Shown here piece by piece: positions 55,777-64,000 of a DNA stretch of 64,000 nucleotides. Numbering within the stretch: the stretch's first letter is position 1; every line of letters starts with the position of its first letter. Under the pieces are notes generated by a model. That model made no database searches. It was given only the letters and a program-made list of their open reading frames with translations, and was not told where the DNA came from. The translations under genes were made by a program, and so were the position numbers. Origin of the DNA: Polyangiaceae bacterium (GTDB lineage: Bacteria; Myxococcota_A; Polyangia; Polyangiales; Polyangiaceae); the NCBI GenBank assembly GCA_025937835.1, contig JAICQO010000024.1, positions 1-64,000 of the forward strand, written 5' to 3'.

Positions 55777-57573
55777 TTGGTCTCCCCGACCTCCAAAGCG
55801 CAGGTGCCCTTGTTCGCGGTGGTGATCCACGAAAAGGGGGGCGCCGAGCGCCGCGAGGTGTTCGAGACCAGCGAGATCAGCGTGGGGCGGGTGCAGGGCA
55901 ACGACCTGATGTTGCCGAAGGGCAACGTCTCCAAGCGCCACGCCCGGGTGCTGCATCGTGACGGGCGGTTCATCGTCACCGACCTGAACAGCACCAACGG
56001 CACCTACGTGAACCGTCGCCGCATCACGCAGGCGACGATCGTTCGCGAGGGCGATCGGATCTTCATCGGCGACTTCGTGCTGCGCGTCGAGTCGGCAGAC
56101 CCGACCGGCGACGCGCCGCCCCCCGCACCCAGCTTGACCCCGGGCCCGCGCCCGACGGGTTCCGACTCCGGGCAGCCGAGCGCCGGCATGCGCTCCGCCG
56201 TCGAAGACGACGACGAGCTCACGGGCTCGATGCCGCGAATGGTGGCCGCGCCGCGGCTGCCCGTGCCGAGCGCCGAGGCGCCGCCAGGTCCGTCCCCCGC
56301 AGCGCGCGCGGCGCGCACGACGCAGAGCGACGAAGAGGATACCCAGCGCGCGCTGACGCTCGATTTCGTCGCCGAGCTCGTGGCCCGTGTCTCGCGAGCG
56401 CTGCCGGCCTCGAGCTTCGAAGCGCGTGGCCAGGAGCTCGCGGAGCGCGTCGAGCCCGTGTTGCGCGATGCCTGGACGCAGCTCAGCGGCGAGCGCCCGG
56501 GACGCGCCCCGTCCGAGGCTGCGGTGGACCTGGCGCGGAGCGAGCTACTCGAGCTCGGCCCGCTCACCGAGCTACTCGCCGACGGCAACGTCAGCGAGCT
56601 CGCGCTCGTCGGCCCGCGGCGACTCAGCGTCACTCGCAGCGGGCGAGGGCGTCCGCACGCGCCCGGCTTCTCGGGTGACACGGGCCTGCGTCTGGCGCTC
56701 TCGCGCCTGTGTGTCGCCGCCGGCGAGCCGCTCGGTGAAGCGCTGCCGGTCGAGCGACGCTTGCCCGACGGCACGCGCCTGTCGGCGACGCGTGGCGCGT
56801 CCGGCGAGTGGCTGATCGTGCTGCGCAAGCCGCGACGGTTGTACGGCTCGCTCGAGGATCTGGTGCGCCGCGGCACGATCTCGCGCGCGATCGCGACCTT
56901 CCTCCACCAGTGCCTGACGGCTCGCCTGAACCTGCTGGTGATCGGGCCGCGCGACGGCGGGACCGATCTGATCCTGGGCGCGCTCGCCGCAGCCGTTCCG
57001 GACGAGGAGATCTTGTACGCGGGGGAGCTCGACGCGAGCTTCGACAACGACTCGCGGCGCCTGGCGCTGGGCGGTCCGCCCGCGCAGGTCGCGCACGGAA
57101 TTCAGCTCGCGACGCGGGTGCCGCTCGGCCGCCTGATGGTCGAGCTCGGCCAGCCCGCTCTCTCCGAAGCCGTCTGCGCGGCAATCGGAGACGGCGGTGA
57201 CGGCGTGATCGCCTCGCGCACCGCCGGTTCGCTGCGACGCGGCCTGGTGCGCCTGGTCTCCGATCTCGCGCGCGACCGCGACGCGGCTTCGGCGCGCGAG
57301 CTCTTGGCCGGCTCCTTCGAGGTGGTGATCGAGGTCGCGCGTCTGCGGGACGAGCGCCACCGCGTGTTGCGGGTAGCCGAGGTCTCCGGCACTCAAGGCG
57401 AAGACTTCGAGCTGCTCGACATCTTCACGTTCGTCGCCGATCGGACCGCCGCGGGCGGCTTGATCGAGGGCAGCTTCGTGCCCGCCGCGAACCCACCCCC
57501 GGTGACCGAGCTACTCAGGTTGCGCGGGGTAGCTACGGACAGCTCTTTGTTCAGCAGGCCGCCCTCGCGCTAG
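55777..57573 (+). CDS. FHA-domain protein fused to a degenerate CpaF/TadA-like ATPase
   Basis: The 598-residue protein has an N-terminal FHA domain (~12-108: EISVGRVQGNDLMLP, SKRHARV, DLNSTNGTYVN), a Pro/Ala-rich linker (~110-185) and a C-terminal region (~195-570) with the CpaF secretion ATPase fold (LLADGNVSELALVGP, LNLLVIG). The P-loop is lost: GGTGSGKTT of the family reads GPRDGGTDL from residue 390. The His-box HAN is replaced by SRTAGS. ATP hydrolysis is therefore unlikely. No other tad genes are near. Start is TTG at 55777; GTG 27 bases further in is possible. Confidence 0.8.
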   Translation: MVSPTSKAQVPLFAVVIHEKGGAERREVFETSEISVGRVQGNDLMLPKGNVSKRHARVLHRDGRFIVTDLNSTNGTYVNRRRITQATIVREGDRIFIGDFVLRVESADPTGDAPPPAPSLTPGPRPTGSDSGQPSAGMRSAVEDDDELTGSMPRMVAAPRLPVPSAEAPPGPSPAARAARTTQSDEEDTQRALTLDFVAELVARVSRALPASSFEARGQELAERVEPVLRDAWTQLSGERPGRAPSEAAVDLARSELLELGPLTELLADGNVSELALVGPRRLSVTRSGRGRPHAPGFSGDTGLRLALSRLCVAAGEPLGEALPVERRLPDGTRLSATRGASGEWLIVLRKPRRLYGSLEDLVRRGTISRAIATFLHQCLTARLNLLVIGPRDGGTDLILGALAAAVPDEEILYAGELDASFDNDSRRLALGGPPAQVAHGIQLATRVPLGRLMVELGQPALSEAVCAAIGDGGDGVIASRTAGSLRRGLVRLVSDLARDRDAASARELLAGSFEVVIEVARLRDERHRVLRVAEVSGTQGEDFELLDIFTFVADRTAAGGLIEGSFVPAANPPPVTELLRLRGVATDSSLFSRPPSR

Positions 57574-57610
57574 CGCAGCTGTCCGCCTGATACCCTCTGG
57601 TCCGGGCCGA

Positions 57611-57623
57611 CAGCTGCTAGCTG
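57611..57623. repeat. Palindrome CAGCTGCTAGCTG between convergent genes
   Basis: CAGCT, GCT, AGCTG forms a small inverted repeat in the 58-bp gap between the stops of the FHA/CpaF-like gene and def. It is related in words to the AGCTGA-type tracts at 299-421 and 37749. Confidence 0.35.
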
Positions 57624-57631
57624 AAAGCCCT

Positions 57632-58147
57632 CTAGGTCTGCGCTTCGTCTTGCTTCGCCTTGGCGAGCTTGCGACCCATCATGCGGCGCTTGATGGCGTT
57701 CAGCTTGTCGATCATCAACACGCCGTTCAGGTGATCGAGCTCGTGCTGGATCGCGACCGCGAGCAGACCGTCGGCCTCGACCTCGAACGGTTGCCCGTTG
57801 CGGTCGAGGGCGCGTGCTTTGACGTGCTCGGCACGCTTGATCTCTTCGTTGACACCGGGGAACGACAGGCAGCCCTCGTTCCAGACCTGCTGCCCGTCCG
57901 CTTCGATGATCTCGGGATTGATGAACACCCGGAGGTCACTCGGCTCGTCCTCACCCGCGCAGTCGACCACGAAGATGCGAACCATTTCGCCGATCTGCGT
58001 GGCGGCGAGGCCACAGCCGCCCGAGGCGTACATGGTCTCGGCCATATCGTCCACCAGCGCCTGGACCTCGGGCGTGACCGCCTGGACCGGGGCACCGACC
58101 TCTCGCAGGCGTGGATCGGGGTACTTGAGGATTTCGCGCGTGGTCAT
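57632..58147 (-). CDS. def: Peptide deformylase
   Basis: Removes the formyl group from nascent N-formylmethionine. The 171-residue enzyme has motif I GCGLAATQIG, motif II EGCLSFPG (metal Cys) and motif III QHELDHLNG (two metal His and catalytic Glu). The C-terminus is basic (KRRMMGRKLAKAKQDE). The usual partner fmt is not beside it. Confidence 0.96.
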   Translation of the reverse strand: MTTREILKYPDPRLREVGAPVQAVTPEVQALVDDMAETMYASGGCGLAATQIGEMVRIFVVDCAGEDEPSDLRVFINPEIIEADGQQVWNEGCLSFPGVNEEIKRAEHVKARALDRNGQPFEVEADGLLAVAIQHELDHLNGVLMIDKLNAIKRRMMGRKLAKAKQDEAQT

Positions 58148-58263
58148 GCAGCGCCGTCCAATCTAACACTCTTCGATGACCGGGCAATTGGGGGGAGCTC
58201 ACGGGTCGCCTGGGTTTGGGCCTGTCGCAGGGAAATTCCACGGCTTCCCGTCTTCACCGCGGA

Positions 58264-59397
58264 TCAGACTCCGGGAGACGTCCTGGATGTTCTCTTGGGA
58301 TAGACCATCGGCCCCCACACGTAAGCGTCCGCGCCGGAGAGCTCCCATCTGGGCGCTTCGATGTGCGGGGCGTCCGCCGGGTTGTCGGGGCCGGCCCAAT
58401 CCACGGCACCGGGACGTCCGCGCGGGCCGAGCAGGCGCGGCGCCACGAACGCGTGGAGCTCGTCTACGAGGTGGTGGGCGAGCAAGCTGCCGGCGAGCTC
58501 TGCGCCGCCTTCGCACAACACGCTGACCACGTCGCGCTGCGCCAGCTCCCGCAGCATGGCGACTGTATCGCAGCGGCCTTCCGCCGTGGTCGGAACGTAG
58601 AGCACCCGCACCCCCGCTGCCTCGAGTGCATCGTGGGCGCTGCGGGGCGCCTGCTGTGTAGTGATGACGCAGGTCGGGATCTGGGACGCGCTCTGCACCA
58701 GCTGGCTCGTCAGCGGCAGGCGCAGCTTGCTGTCCACGACCAGGCGCGTGGGGCTGCGTCCAGGGACGTCGCGCACGGTGAGGCGCGGGTTGTCGGCGAG
58801 CACGGTGTTGATGCCGACCACGACCGCGTCGTGCGCGGCGCGCAGGGCCTGCACGCGCAGGCGCGACTCGGGCGAGGTGATCCACTTCGAGGCGCCGCTG
58901 CGCGTCGCGATCCGGCCATCCAGCGACAGCGCCAGCTTGAGAGTCAGGTAGCTCGTCCCGTGCGTGACGAACTTGGTCCAGGGCTTGATCAGCTCCTTCG
59001 CGCGCGGCTCGAGCACGCTCTCGACCACCTCGACCCCGGCGGCGCGCAGCTTTTCGGCGCCGCCGCCCTGCACGCGCGGGTTCGGATCGCGCGTCCCGAC
59101 CACGACGCGGCGGATGCCGGCCGCGAGGATCGCCTCGACGCACGCGCCCGCGCCGCCCTTGTGATTGCAGGGCTCGAGCGTCACGTACAGCGTCTTGCCG
59201 CGCGCGGCTTCGCCCGCCAGCTTCAGGGCGGCGATCTCGGCGTGATCGGCGCCCGTGGCCGCGTGATACGCCTCGGACACCACGGCGGCGCCGTCGGCGA
59301 CGATCGAGCCGACGCGAGGGCTGGGGGAGGGATCGCCGTGCCTCGCGAGCTCGATCGCCCGCCCCATCAGGGAGTTGTCGAGGTCGGCCTGGCTCAT
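58264..59397 (-). CDS. ribD: Riboflavin biosynthesis bifunctional deaminase/reductase RibD
   Basis: The 377-residue enzyme combines a CDA-fold deaminase (~1-150) with HAE and [13 protein letters not shown] as zinc ligands and a RibD reductase domain (~150-360) with [35 protein letters not shown]-like pattern and [12 protein letters not shown]. The usual PC-x-H-x-G-R-T-P-P-C reads [11 protein letters not shown] but keeps both Cys. The start overlaps the nrdR stop (ATGA). Confidence 0.93.
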   Translation of the reverse strand: MSQADLDNSLMGRAIELARHGDPSPSPRVGSIVADGAAVVSEAYHAATGADHAEIAALKLAGEAARGKTLYVTLEPCNHKGGAGACVEAILAAGIRRVVVGTRDPNPRVQGGGAEKLRAAGVEVVESVLEPRAKELIKPWTKFVTHGTSYLTLKLALSLDGRIATRSGASKWITSPESRLRVQALRAAHDAVVVGINTVLADNPRLTVRDVPGRSPTRLVVDSKLRLPLTSQLVQSASQIPTCVITTQQAPRSAHDALEAAGVRVLYVPTTAEGRCDTVAMLRELAQRDVVSVLCEGGAELAGSLLAHHLVDELHAFVAPRLLGPRGRPGAVDWAGPDNPADAPHIEAPRWELSGADAYVWGPMVYPKRTSRTSPGV

Positions 59398-59855
59398 TCG
59401 TCCCCGCGGCGCACGAGCTTACCCATCTCGTTCATGAACTCGTCGATATCGCGGAAGGAGCGGTACACGCTCGCGAACCGTACGTAGGCGACGTCGTCGA
59501 GGCGCTTCAGCCGCTCCATCACGCGCTCGCCGATGGCCTGCGAGGAGATCTCTTTTTCGCCGCTCTCACCGAGCTCGCGCTCGACCTCGGTGGCCTGCTC
59601 CTCGAGGGCGTCTGCCGACACCGGGCGCTTGCTGCACGCGACGCGCATGCTGCGCAGCACCTTGTCGCGATCGAACGGCTCGCGCTGGCCGTCCTTCTTG
59701 ACCACGACCGGCAGCTGGTGCTCGACGCGCTCGTAGGTCGTGAACCGTCGCTTGCAGGCGTCGCACTCACGACGCCGCCAGGTCACCGTCCCGCCGGCCC
59801 CCAGGCGCGAGTCCACGACGCGACTGTCCATTTCGCGACAGTACGGGCACTGCAT
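59394..59855 (-). CDS. nrdR: Ribonucleotide reductase regulator NrdR
   Basis: A 153-residue repressor: zinc ribbon CPYC..CDAC (1-34), then an ATP-cone ([25 protein letters not shown], ~49-140). It senses dATP/ATP and represses nrd genes via NrdR boxes. The ATG at 59855 matches the family start MQCPYC. It is coupled to ribD, a very common arrangement, and follows fabF by 23 bases. Confidence 0.96.
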   Translation of the reverse strand: MQCPYCREMDSRVVDSRLGAGGTVTWRRRECDACKRRFTTYERVEHQLPVVVKKDGQREPFDRDKVLRSMRVACSKRPVSADALEEQATEVERELGESGEKEISSQAIGERVMERLKRLDDVAYVRFASVYRSFRDIDEFMNEMGKLVRRGDE

Positions 59856-59878
59856 GGTCGCGCCAAGCTCCGGCTGAC

Positions 59879-61126
<1,248 letters not shown>

Positions 61127-61147
61127 GTGCTCCTTTACGGCTCTCCG

Positions 61148-61160
61148 ATTCGCCGAATCG
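61148..61160. promoter_or_regulatory. Palindrome GATTCGCCGAATC upstream of fabF
   Basis: Arms GATTCG and CGAATC around one base, centred about 28 bases before the fabF start codon. A binding site for a fatty-acid regulator is possible but not known for this sequence. Confidence 0.35.
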
Positions 61161-61173
61161 ACCGCGACGTTAC

Positions 61174-61201
61174 CCGCTCCACCTCGAGGGTGGGAGCGGG
61201 C
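61174..61201 (-). terminator. Strong hairpin between acpP and fabF
   Basis: CCCGCTCCACC, loop TCGA, GGGTGGGAGCGGG forms an 11-bp stem with one bulged G. A second hairpin (GGGGCG...CGCCCC, 61231-61252) is nearer the acpP stop. No U-tract follows on the minus strand, so these may be RNA processing or attenuation elements that set the high AcpP level. Confidence 0.4.
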
Positions 61202-61274
61202 AGCGCGGCCTCTGTTCGGTCCGAAGGTCCGGGGCGACTCGTGAGCCGCCCCGCATCGGAAACAAAACGGCCGA

Positions 61275-61523
61275 TCAAGTGTTCAGATGCTTCTCGATGT
61301 AGCTGACGGCGTCCTGAACGGTTCGGATCTTCTCGGTGTCCTCGTCCGGGATGTCGATCTCGAACGCTTCTTCGAAGGCAAGCACGAGCTCGACCAGACC
61401 GAGCGAGTCAGCCCCCAGATCGTCGATGAACGTGGACTCTTCTTTGATGTCCTTTTCGTCGACGTCGAGCTGCTCTTTGATGATCCGCTTCACTTCGGCC
61501 GTGATGTCGCGACCTTCAGCCAT
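61275..61523 (-). CDS. acpP: Acyl carrier protein
   Basis: An 82-residue acidic helical carrier with the phosphopantetheine site Ser40 in [11 protein letters not shown]. It starts 9 bases after GGAG. It is the normal housekeeping ACP by its location between fabG and fabF. Confidence 0.96.
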   Translation of the reverse strand: MAEGRDITAEVKRIIKEQLDVDEKDIKEESTFIDDLGADSLGLVELVLAFEEAFEIDIPDEDTEKIRTVQDAVSYIEKHLNT

Positions 61524-61543
61524 TTTTGATCTCCAGGGGGCGC

Positions 61544-61556
61544 GTCTACACTAGAC
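61544..61556. promoter_or_regulatory. Palindrome GTCTACACTAGAC upstream of acpP
   Basis: Arms GTCTA and TAGAC around CAC, centred ~27 bases before the acpP start. It lies in the relatively AT-rich 84-bp fabG-acpP gap, a likely site for an acpP promoter and operator. Confidence 0.35.
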
Positions 61557-61607
61557 GAGAGCCCTTTGCTATGCGTTTTTTGGGTTCGTAGCGAAATTCT
61601 CGTGAAC

Positions 61608-62354
61608 TTACACGTACATGCCGCCGTTCACGCGCAGCGCGTGACCGGTCACGTAGGCGGCTTCGTCGGATGCCAGGAACACGGCCGCCGCCGCGATCTC
61701 GCGGGGCTTGCCGGTGCGGCCGAGCGGGATCGCCGCGGCGATCTGCTTCTTCTGGTCGTCGTTCAGCGCGGCGGTCATGTCCGTGTCGATGTAGCCGGGG
61801 GTGATCGCGTTCACGGTGATGCCGCGCGTCGCGTACTCGCGGGCGAGTGACTTGGTCACGCCGAGCAGCGCAGCCTTGGAAGCGGCGTAGGCGGTCTGGC
61901 CGGCGTTGCCGCTCTCGCCCACGACGCTGGAGACCAGGATCACGCGGCCCGTGCGGGCCCGCATCATGACCTTGATCGCAGCCCGAGACGAGGCCACGGC
62001 GCCCTTCAGGTTCACGCTCAAGAGCCGGTCGAAATCCTCGTCCCGCAGGCGCAAGAGCAGGCCGTCGATCGAGATACCGGCGTTCGCCACCAGCACGTCG
62101 AGGCGCCCGAGGCGCTTGGCCACGTCGGCGATGCGCTCCTCGGTCTGCGCGCCGTTGCTGACGTCGACCTGGAAAGCCTCGGCCTGGCCGCCCTTGGCTT
62201 CGATCGCGCTCACCACCTCGCGCGCCTTCTCTTCTCCGCTCGCGTAGCCGACGACCACGCGCGCGCCGTGCTCCGCCAGCGCCTCGCACATGGCGCGACC
62301 GATTCCTCGAGAGCCACCGGTGACGATGGCGACTTTTCCCGTGAGATCGAACAT
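61608..62354 (-). CDS. fabG: 3-oxoacyl-ACP reductase
   Basis: A 248-residue short-chain dehydrogenase of the elongation cycle: NADPH loop TGGSRGIGRAMCE, NAGIS, catalytic SSVVGESGNAGQTAYAASKA (Ser, Tyr, Lys) and YIDTDMT. ATG at 62354 (MFDLTGKVAIVTGG) is the family start; a longer frame upstream is not used. Confidence 0.95.
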   Translation of the reverse strand: MFDLTGKVAIVTGGSRGIGRAMCEALAEHGARVVVGYASGEEKAREVVSAIEAKGGQAEAFQVDVSNGAQTEERIADVAKRLGRLDVLVANAGISIDGLLLRLRDEDFDRLLSVNLKGAVASSRAAIKVMMRARTGRVILVSSVVGESGNAGQTAYAASKAALLGVTKSLAREYATRGITVNAITPGYIDTDMTAALNDDQKKQIAAAIPLGRTGKPREIAAAAVFLASDEAAYVTGHALRVNGGMYV

Positions 62355-62383
62355 GCTTGGGTCCCAATCGCGAACGAACGCGG

Positions 62384-62448
62384 CCGTGTGTAGCACGGCA
62401 TCCGGCTCGGCAAGCCGGAATTACGCGACGCGCTGCGGCGAGCGTCGC
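62384..62448. repeat. Three hairpins in the fabD-fabG gap
   Basis: CCGTG...CACGG (62384-62398), TCCGGCT-CGGCA-AGCCGGA (62401-62419) and GCGACGC...GCGTCGC (62425-62448) stand side by side in a 104-bp gap. No U-tract follows. They may stop or process the fabH-fabD part of the message. Confidence 0.5.
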
Positions 62449-62458
62449 CTCGCTCGAC

Positions 62459-63397
62459 TCAACCGGCCAGGAATGCGCCGATCTGGTCGATACCGGCCGG
62501 ATCGGAAACGTTCAGCACCTGGATCCGCTTATCGATGCGCTTCACGAGGCCGGCCAGCACCTTGCCCGGCCCGATCTCGAGCGCCCGGGTCACTCCGGCC
62601 GCGGCGATGGCCACCACGCTCTGCTCCCAGAGCACGGCCGAGGCGACTTGCCGCACGAGCGCCGTCCGGAGCCCCTCGGGGTTCTGGTTCGGCTCGGCGC
62701 TCACGTTGTTGACGATCGGGAACGCGGGGGCGGCGAGGCGGATTTCCGAGAGCGCTCGCTCCACTTTTTCCGCGGCGGGGCGCATCAGGGGGCAGTGGAA
62801 GGGCGCGCTCACGTTGAGCGGGATCGCCTTGAGCTTGCGGTCGGGCGCGAGCGCGGCCGCGCGGGCCACGGCCCTGGCGCTGCCCGAGATCACCACCTGC
62901 GACGGCGCATTGAAGTTCGCGGGCTCGAGCACCTCGCCCTCGCGCGCGTCGGCGCACAACGCCTCGACGGTCGGCCGATCGCCGCCGAGGATCGCGGCCA
63001 TGCCGCCCTCGCCCTCGGGTACCGCCTCTTGCATGGCGCGGCCCCGCAGCTCGACCAGGCGCACCGCGTCTTCCAGGCTGAGCGCGCCAGCGGAGACCAG
63101 CGCGCTGTATTCACCGAGCGAGTGACCGGCGGCGAAGGCCGGGGCTTCGATGCTCGGGTAGCGCTCGCGGATCGCTGCAAGCACGGCCACGCTCGCGGTC
63201 ACGATCGCGGGCTGCGTGTTGTACGTGAGCGCGAGCTCGGAGTCGGGACCTTCGAAGCACAGCTTCGAGATCGGACGTCCGAGCGCACGATCGGCCGCGT
63301 CGAATACGCCGCGCGCGGCAGGAGAGGACTCGTAGAGGGCGCGGCCCATGCCGACGGCCTGGCTGCCCTGACCCGGAAATAACCAAACGCTCGTCAC
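62459..63397 (-). CDS. fabD: Malonyl-CoA:ACP transacylase
   Basis: Loads malonyl groups on ACP. The 312-residue protein has FPGQGSQ, the nucleophile Ser in GHSLGEYSA, Arg in ELRGRAMQEAVPEG, His in APFHCPLM, and a C-terminal IGPGKVLAGLVKRI. The GTG start overlaps the fabH stop (GTGA); a longer frame would run into fabH. Confidence 0.95.
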   Translation of the reverse strand: MTSVWLFPGQGSQAVGMGRALYESSPAARGVFDAADRALGRPISKLCFEGPDSELALTYNTQPAIVTASVAVLAAIRERYPSIEAPAFAAGHSLGEYSALVSAGALSLEDAVRLVELRGRAMQEAVPEGEGGMAAILGGDRPTVEALCADAREGEVLEPANFNAPSQVVISGSARAVARAAALAPDRKLKAIPLNVSAPFHCPLMRPAAEKVERALSEIRLAAPAFPIVNNVSAEPNQNPEGLRTALVRQVASAVLWEQSVVAIAAAGVTRALEIGPGKVLAGLVKRIDKRIQVLNVSDPAGIDQIGAFLAG

Positions 63398-64000
63398 ATT
63401 CGAACCAGCGCGCTGGCCCAGGAGATACCGCCGCCGAGCGCGCACATCAGCACGGTGTCGCCGCTCTGGATGCGGCCGTCGCGCACCGCTTCGTCGAGCG
63501 CGATAGGAATCGACGCGCTGGAGGTGTTCCCGTAGCGGTCGATGTTCAAAACGAAGCGCTCGATCGGAATCTCGAGCCGCTGTGCGACCTGCGAGACGAT
63601 GCGCAGGTTGGCCTGGTGCGGCACGACCCAGCGCACGTCGGAGGCCGAGAGCTTGGCGTCCGCGAGCGCGGAGGCCGACGCCCGCGTCAGGTTCTTGACC
63701 GCGATTTTGAAGATATCGCGGCCGTTCATGTAGACCTTGTCGCGCTTGGCTGCGAGCGCCTCGGCGGTCACGCGCTCACGGCTGCCGCCGGCGCGGATGC
63801 ACAGCGACTCCACCAGGCTCGAGTCCGTGTACAGGCGCGTGGAGAGCACGGCGCCTTCGCCCTCTTTGCGCGCACCGAGCACGACCGCGCCCGCGCCGTC
63901 GCCGAACAACACGCAGGTGGTGCGGTCTTCCCAGTCGAGCACGCGGCTCAAGAGCTCGGCTCCGACCACCAGCACGTGCCGGAGCTGGCCCGTGCGGATG
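63394..64000 (-). CDS. fabH: Beta-ketoacyl-ACP synthase III, 5' part outside window
   Basis: The C-terminal ~200 residues of FabH, which starts fatty-acid synthesis from acetyl-CoA. Visible are LFGDGAGAVVLGA, the His block WVVPHQANLRI and the Asn block NIDRYGNTSSASIP. The frame is open to the window edge, so the catalytic Cys and start codon lie outside it. Confidence 0.93.
   Translation of the reverse strand, partial: IRTGQLRHVLVVGAELLSRVLDWEDRTTCVLFGDGAGAVVLGARKEGEGAVLSTRLYTDSSLVESLCIRAGGSRERVTAEALAAKRDKVYMNGRDIFKIAVKNLTRASASALADAKLSASDVRWVVPHQANLRIVSQVAQRLEIPIERFVLNIDRYGNTSSASIPIALDEAVRDGRIQSGDTVLMCALGGGISWASALVRM

Noticed and set aside
55769-55778. Palindrome AAGACGTCTT as a specific operator
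   Set aside because: Ten bases are too few, and it is not seen at other promoters in the window; mentioned only in passing.

Overview
The window is very GC-rich, gene-dense bacterial chromosome with strong overlap of neighbouring genes (ATGA, GTGA and TGATG junctions). The gene content points to a myxobacterium (phylum Myxococcota, probably the Polyangia/Sorangium side): an HMG-CoA synthase of the mevalonate route, a complete type II secretion operon next to an NtrC-type activator, an FHA-domain sigma-54 activator, a MglB-like roadblock protein, a MerR-TPR fusion, a giant kinase-like TPR protein and a homodimer-type methylmalonyl-CoA mutase. This placement is inference from family content; no rRNA or other marker is present.

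Layout. 1-2519: a period-198 repeat, a GCTGACGG-rich tract, an HMG-CoA synthase with a hexanucleotide-repeat N-terminus, and a three-unit tandem repeat. 2520-6414: a SNF2-type helicase divergent from an NtrC-family response regulator. 6415-20758: a gsp operon in the order C-D-E-F-(extra GspG-like protein)-G-H-I-J-K-L-M-N, preceded by a sigma-54 type -24/-12 element; gspO is absent from the window. 20769-27451: a giant kinase-like TPR protein, an FtsB/DivIC-like protein and a DUF481-like outer-membrane protein. 27533-32847: propionate/methylmalonyl-CoA metabolism (mutase, MeaB chaperone GTPase, epimerase) led by an MshEN-domain protein. 32887-37748: an aconitase homologue that has lost its Fe-S ligands, a roadblock protein, aroQ, accB and accC. 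37770-49957 (minus strand): parC, parE, bamA, a small membrane protein, asd, gyrA, nth. 50000-57573: a Cys-rich lipoprotein, an FHA sigma-54 activator, a nitrilase-family amidohydrolase, a MerR-TPR protein, three small unknown proteins and an FHA protein fused to a degenerate CpaF-like ATPase. 57632-64000 (minus strand): def, ribD, nrdR and the fatty-acid genes fabF, acpP, fabG, fabD, fabH (fabH runs off the end).

How the parts may work together. The NtrC-family regulator gene is flanked by copies of the 13-bp palindrome TGACAANTTGTCA. One copy lies about 140 bp before the predicted gsp start site, the usual distance for an enhancer bound by a sigma-54 activator, so the simplest model is an orphan activator that controls itself and the whole secretion operon. 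A recurrent theme is degenerate enzymes kept as long intact genes: a kinase without its lysine, an aconitase without its cluster ligands and a CpaF-like ATPase without its P-loop. No tRNA, rRNA, CRISPR array, insertion sequence or prophage was seen, and no terminator with a U-tract was found.
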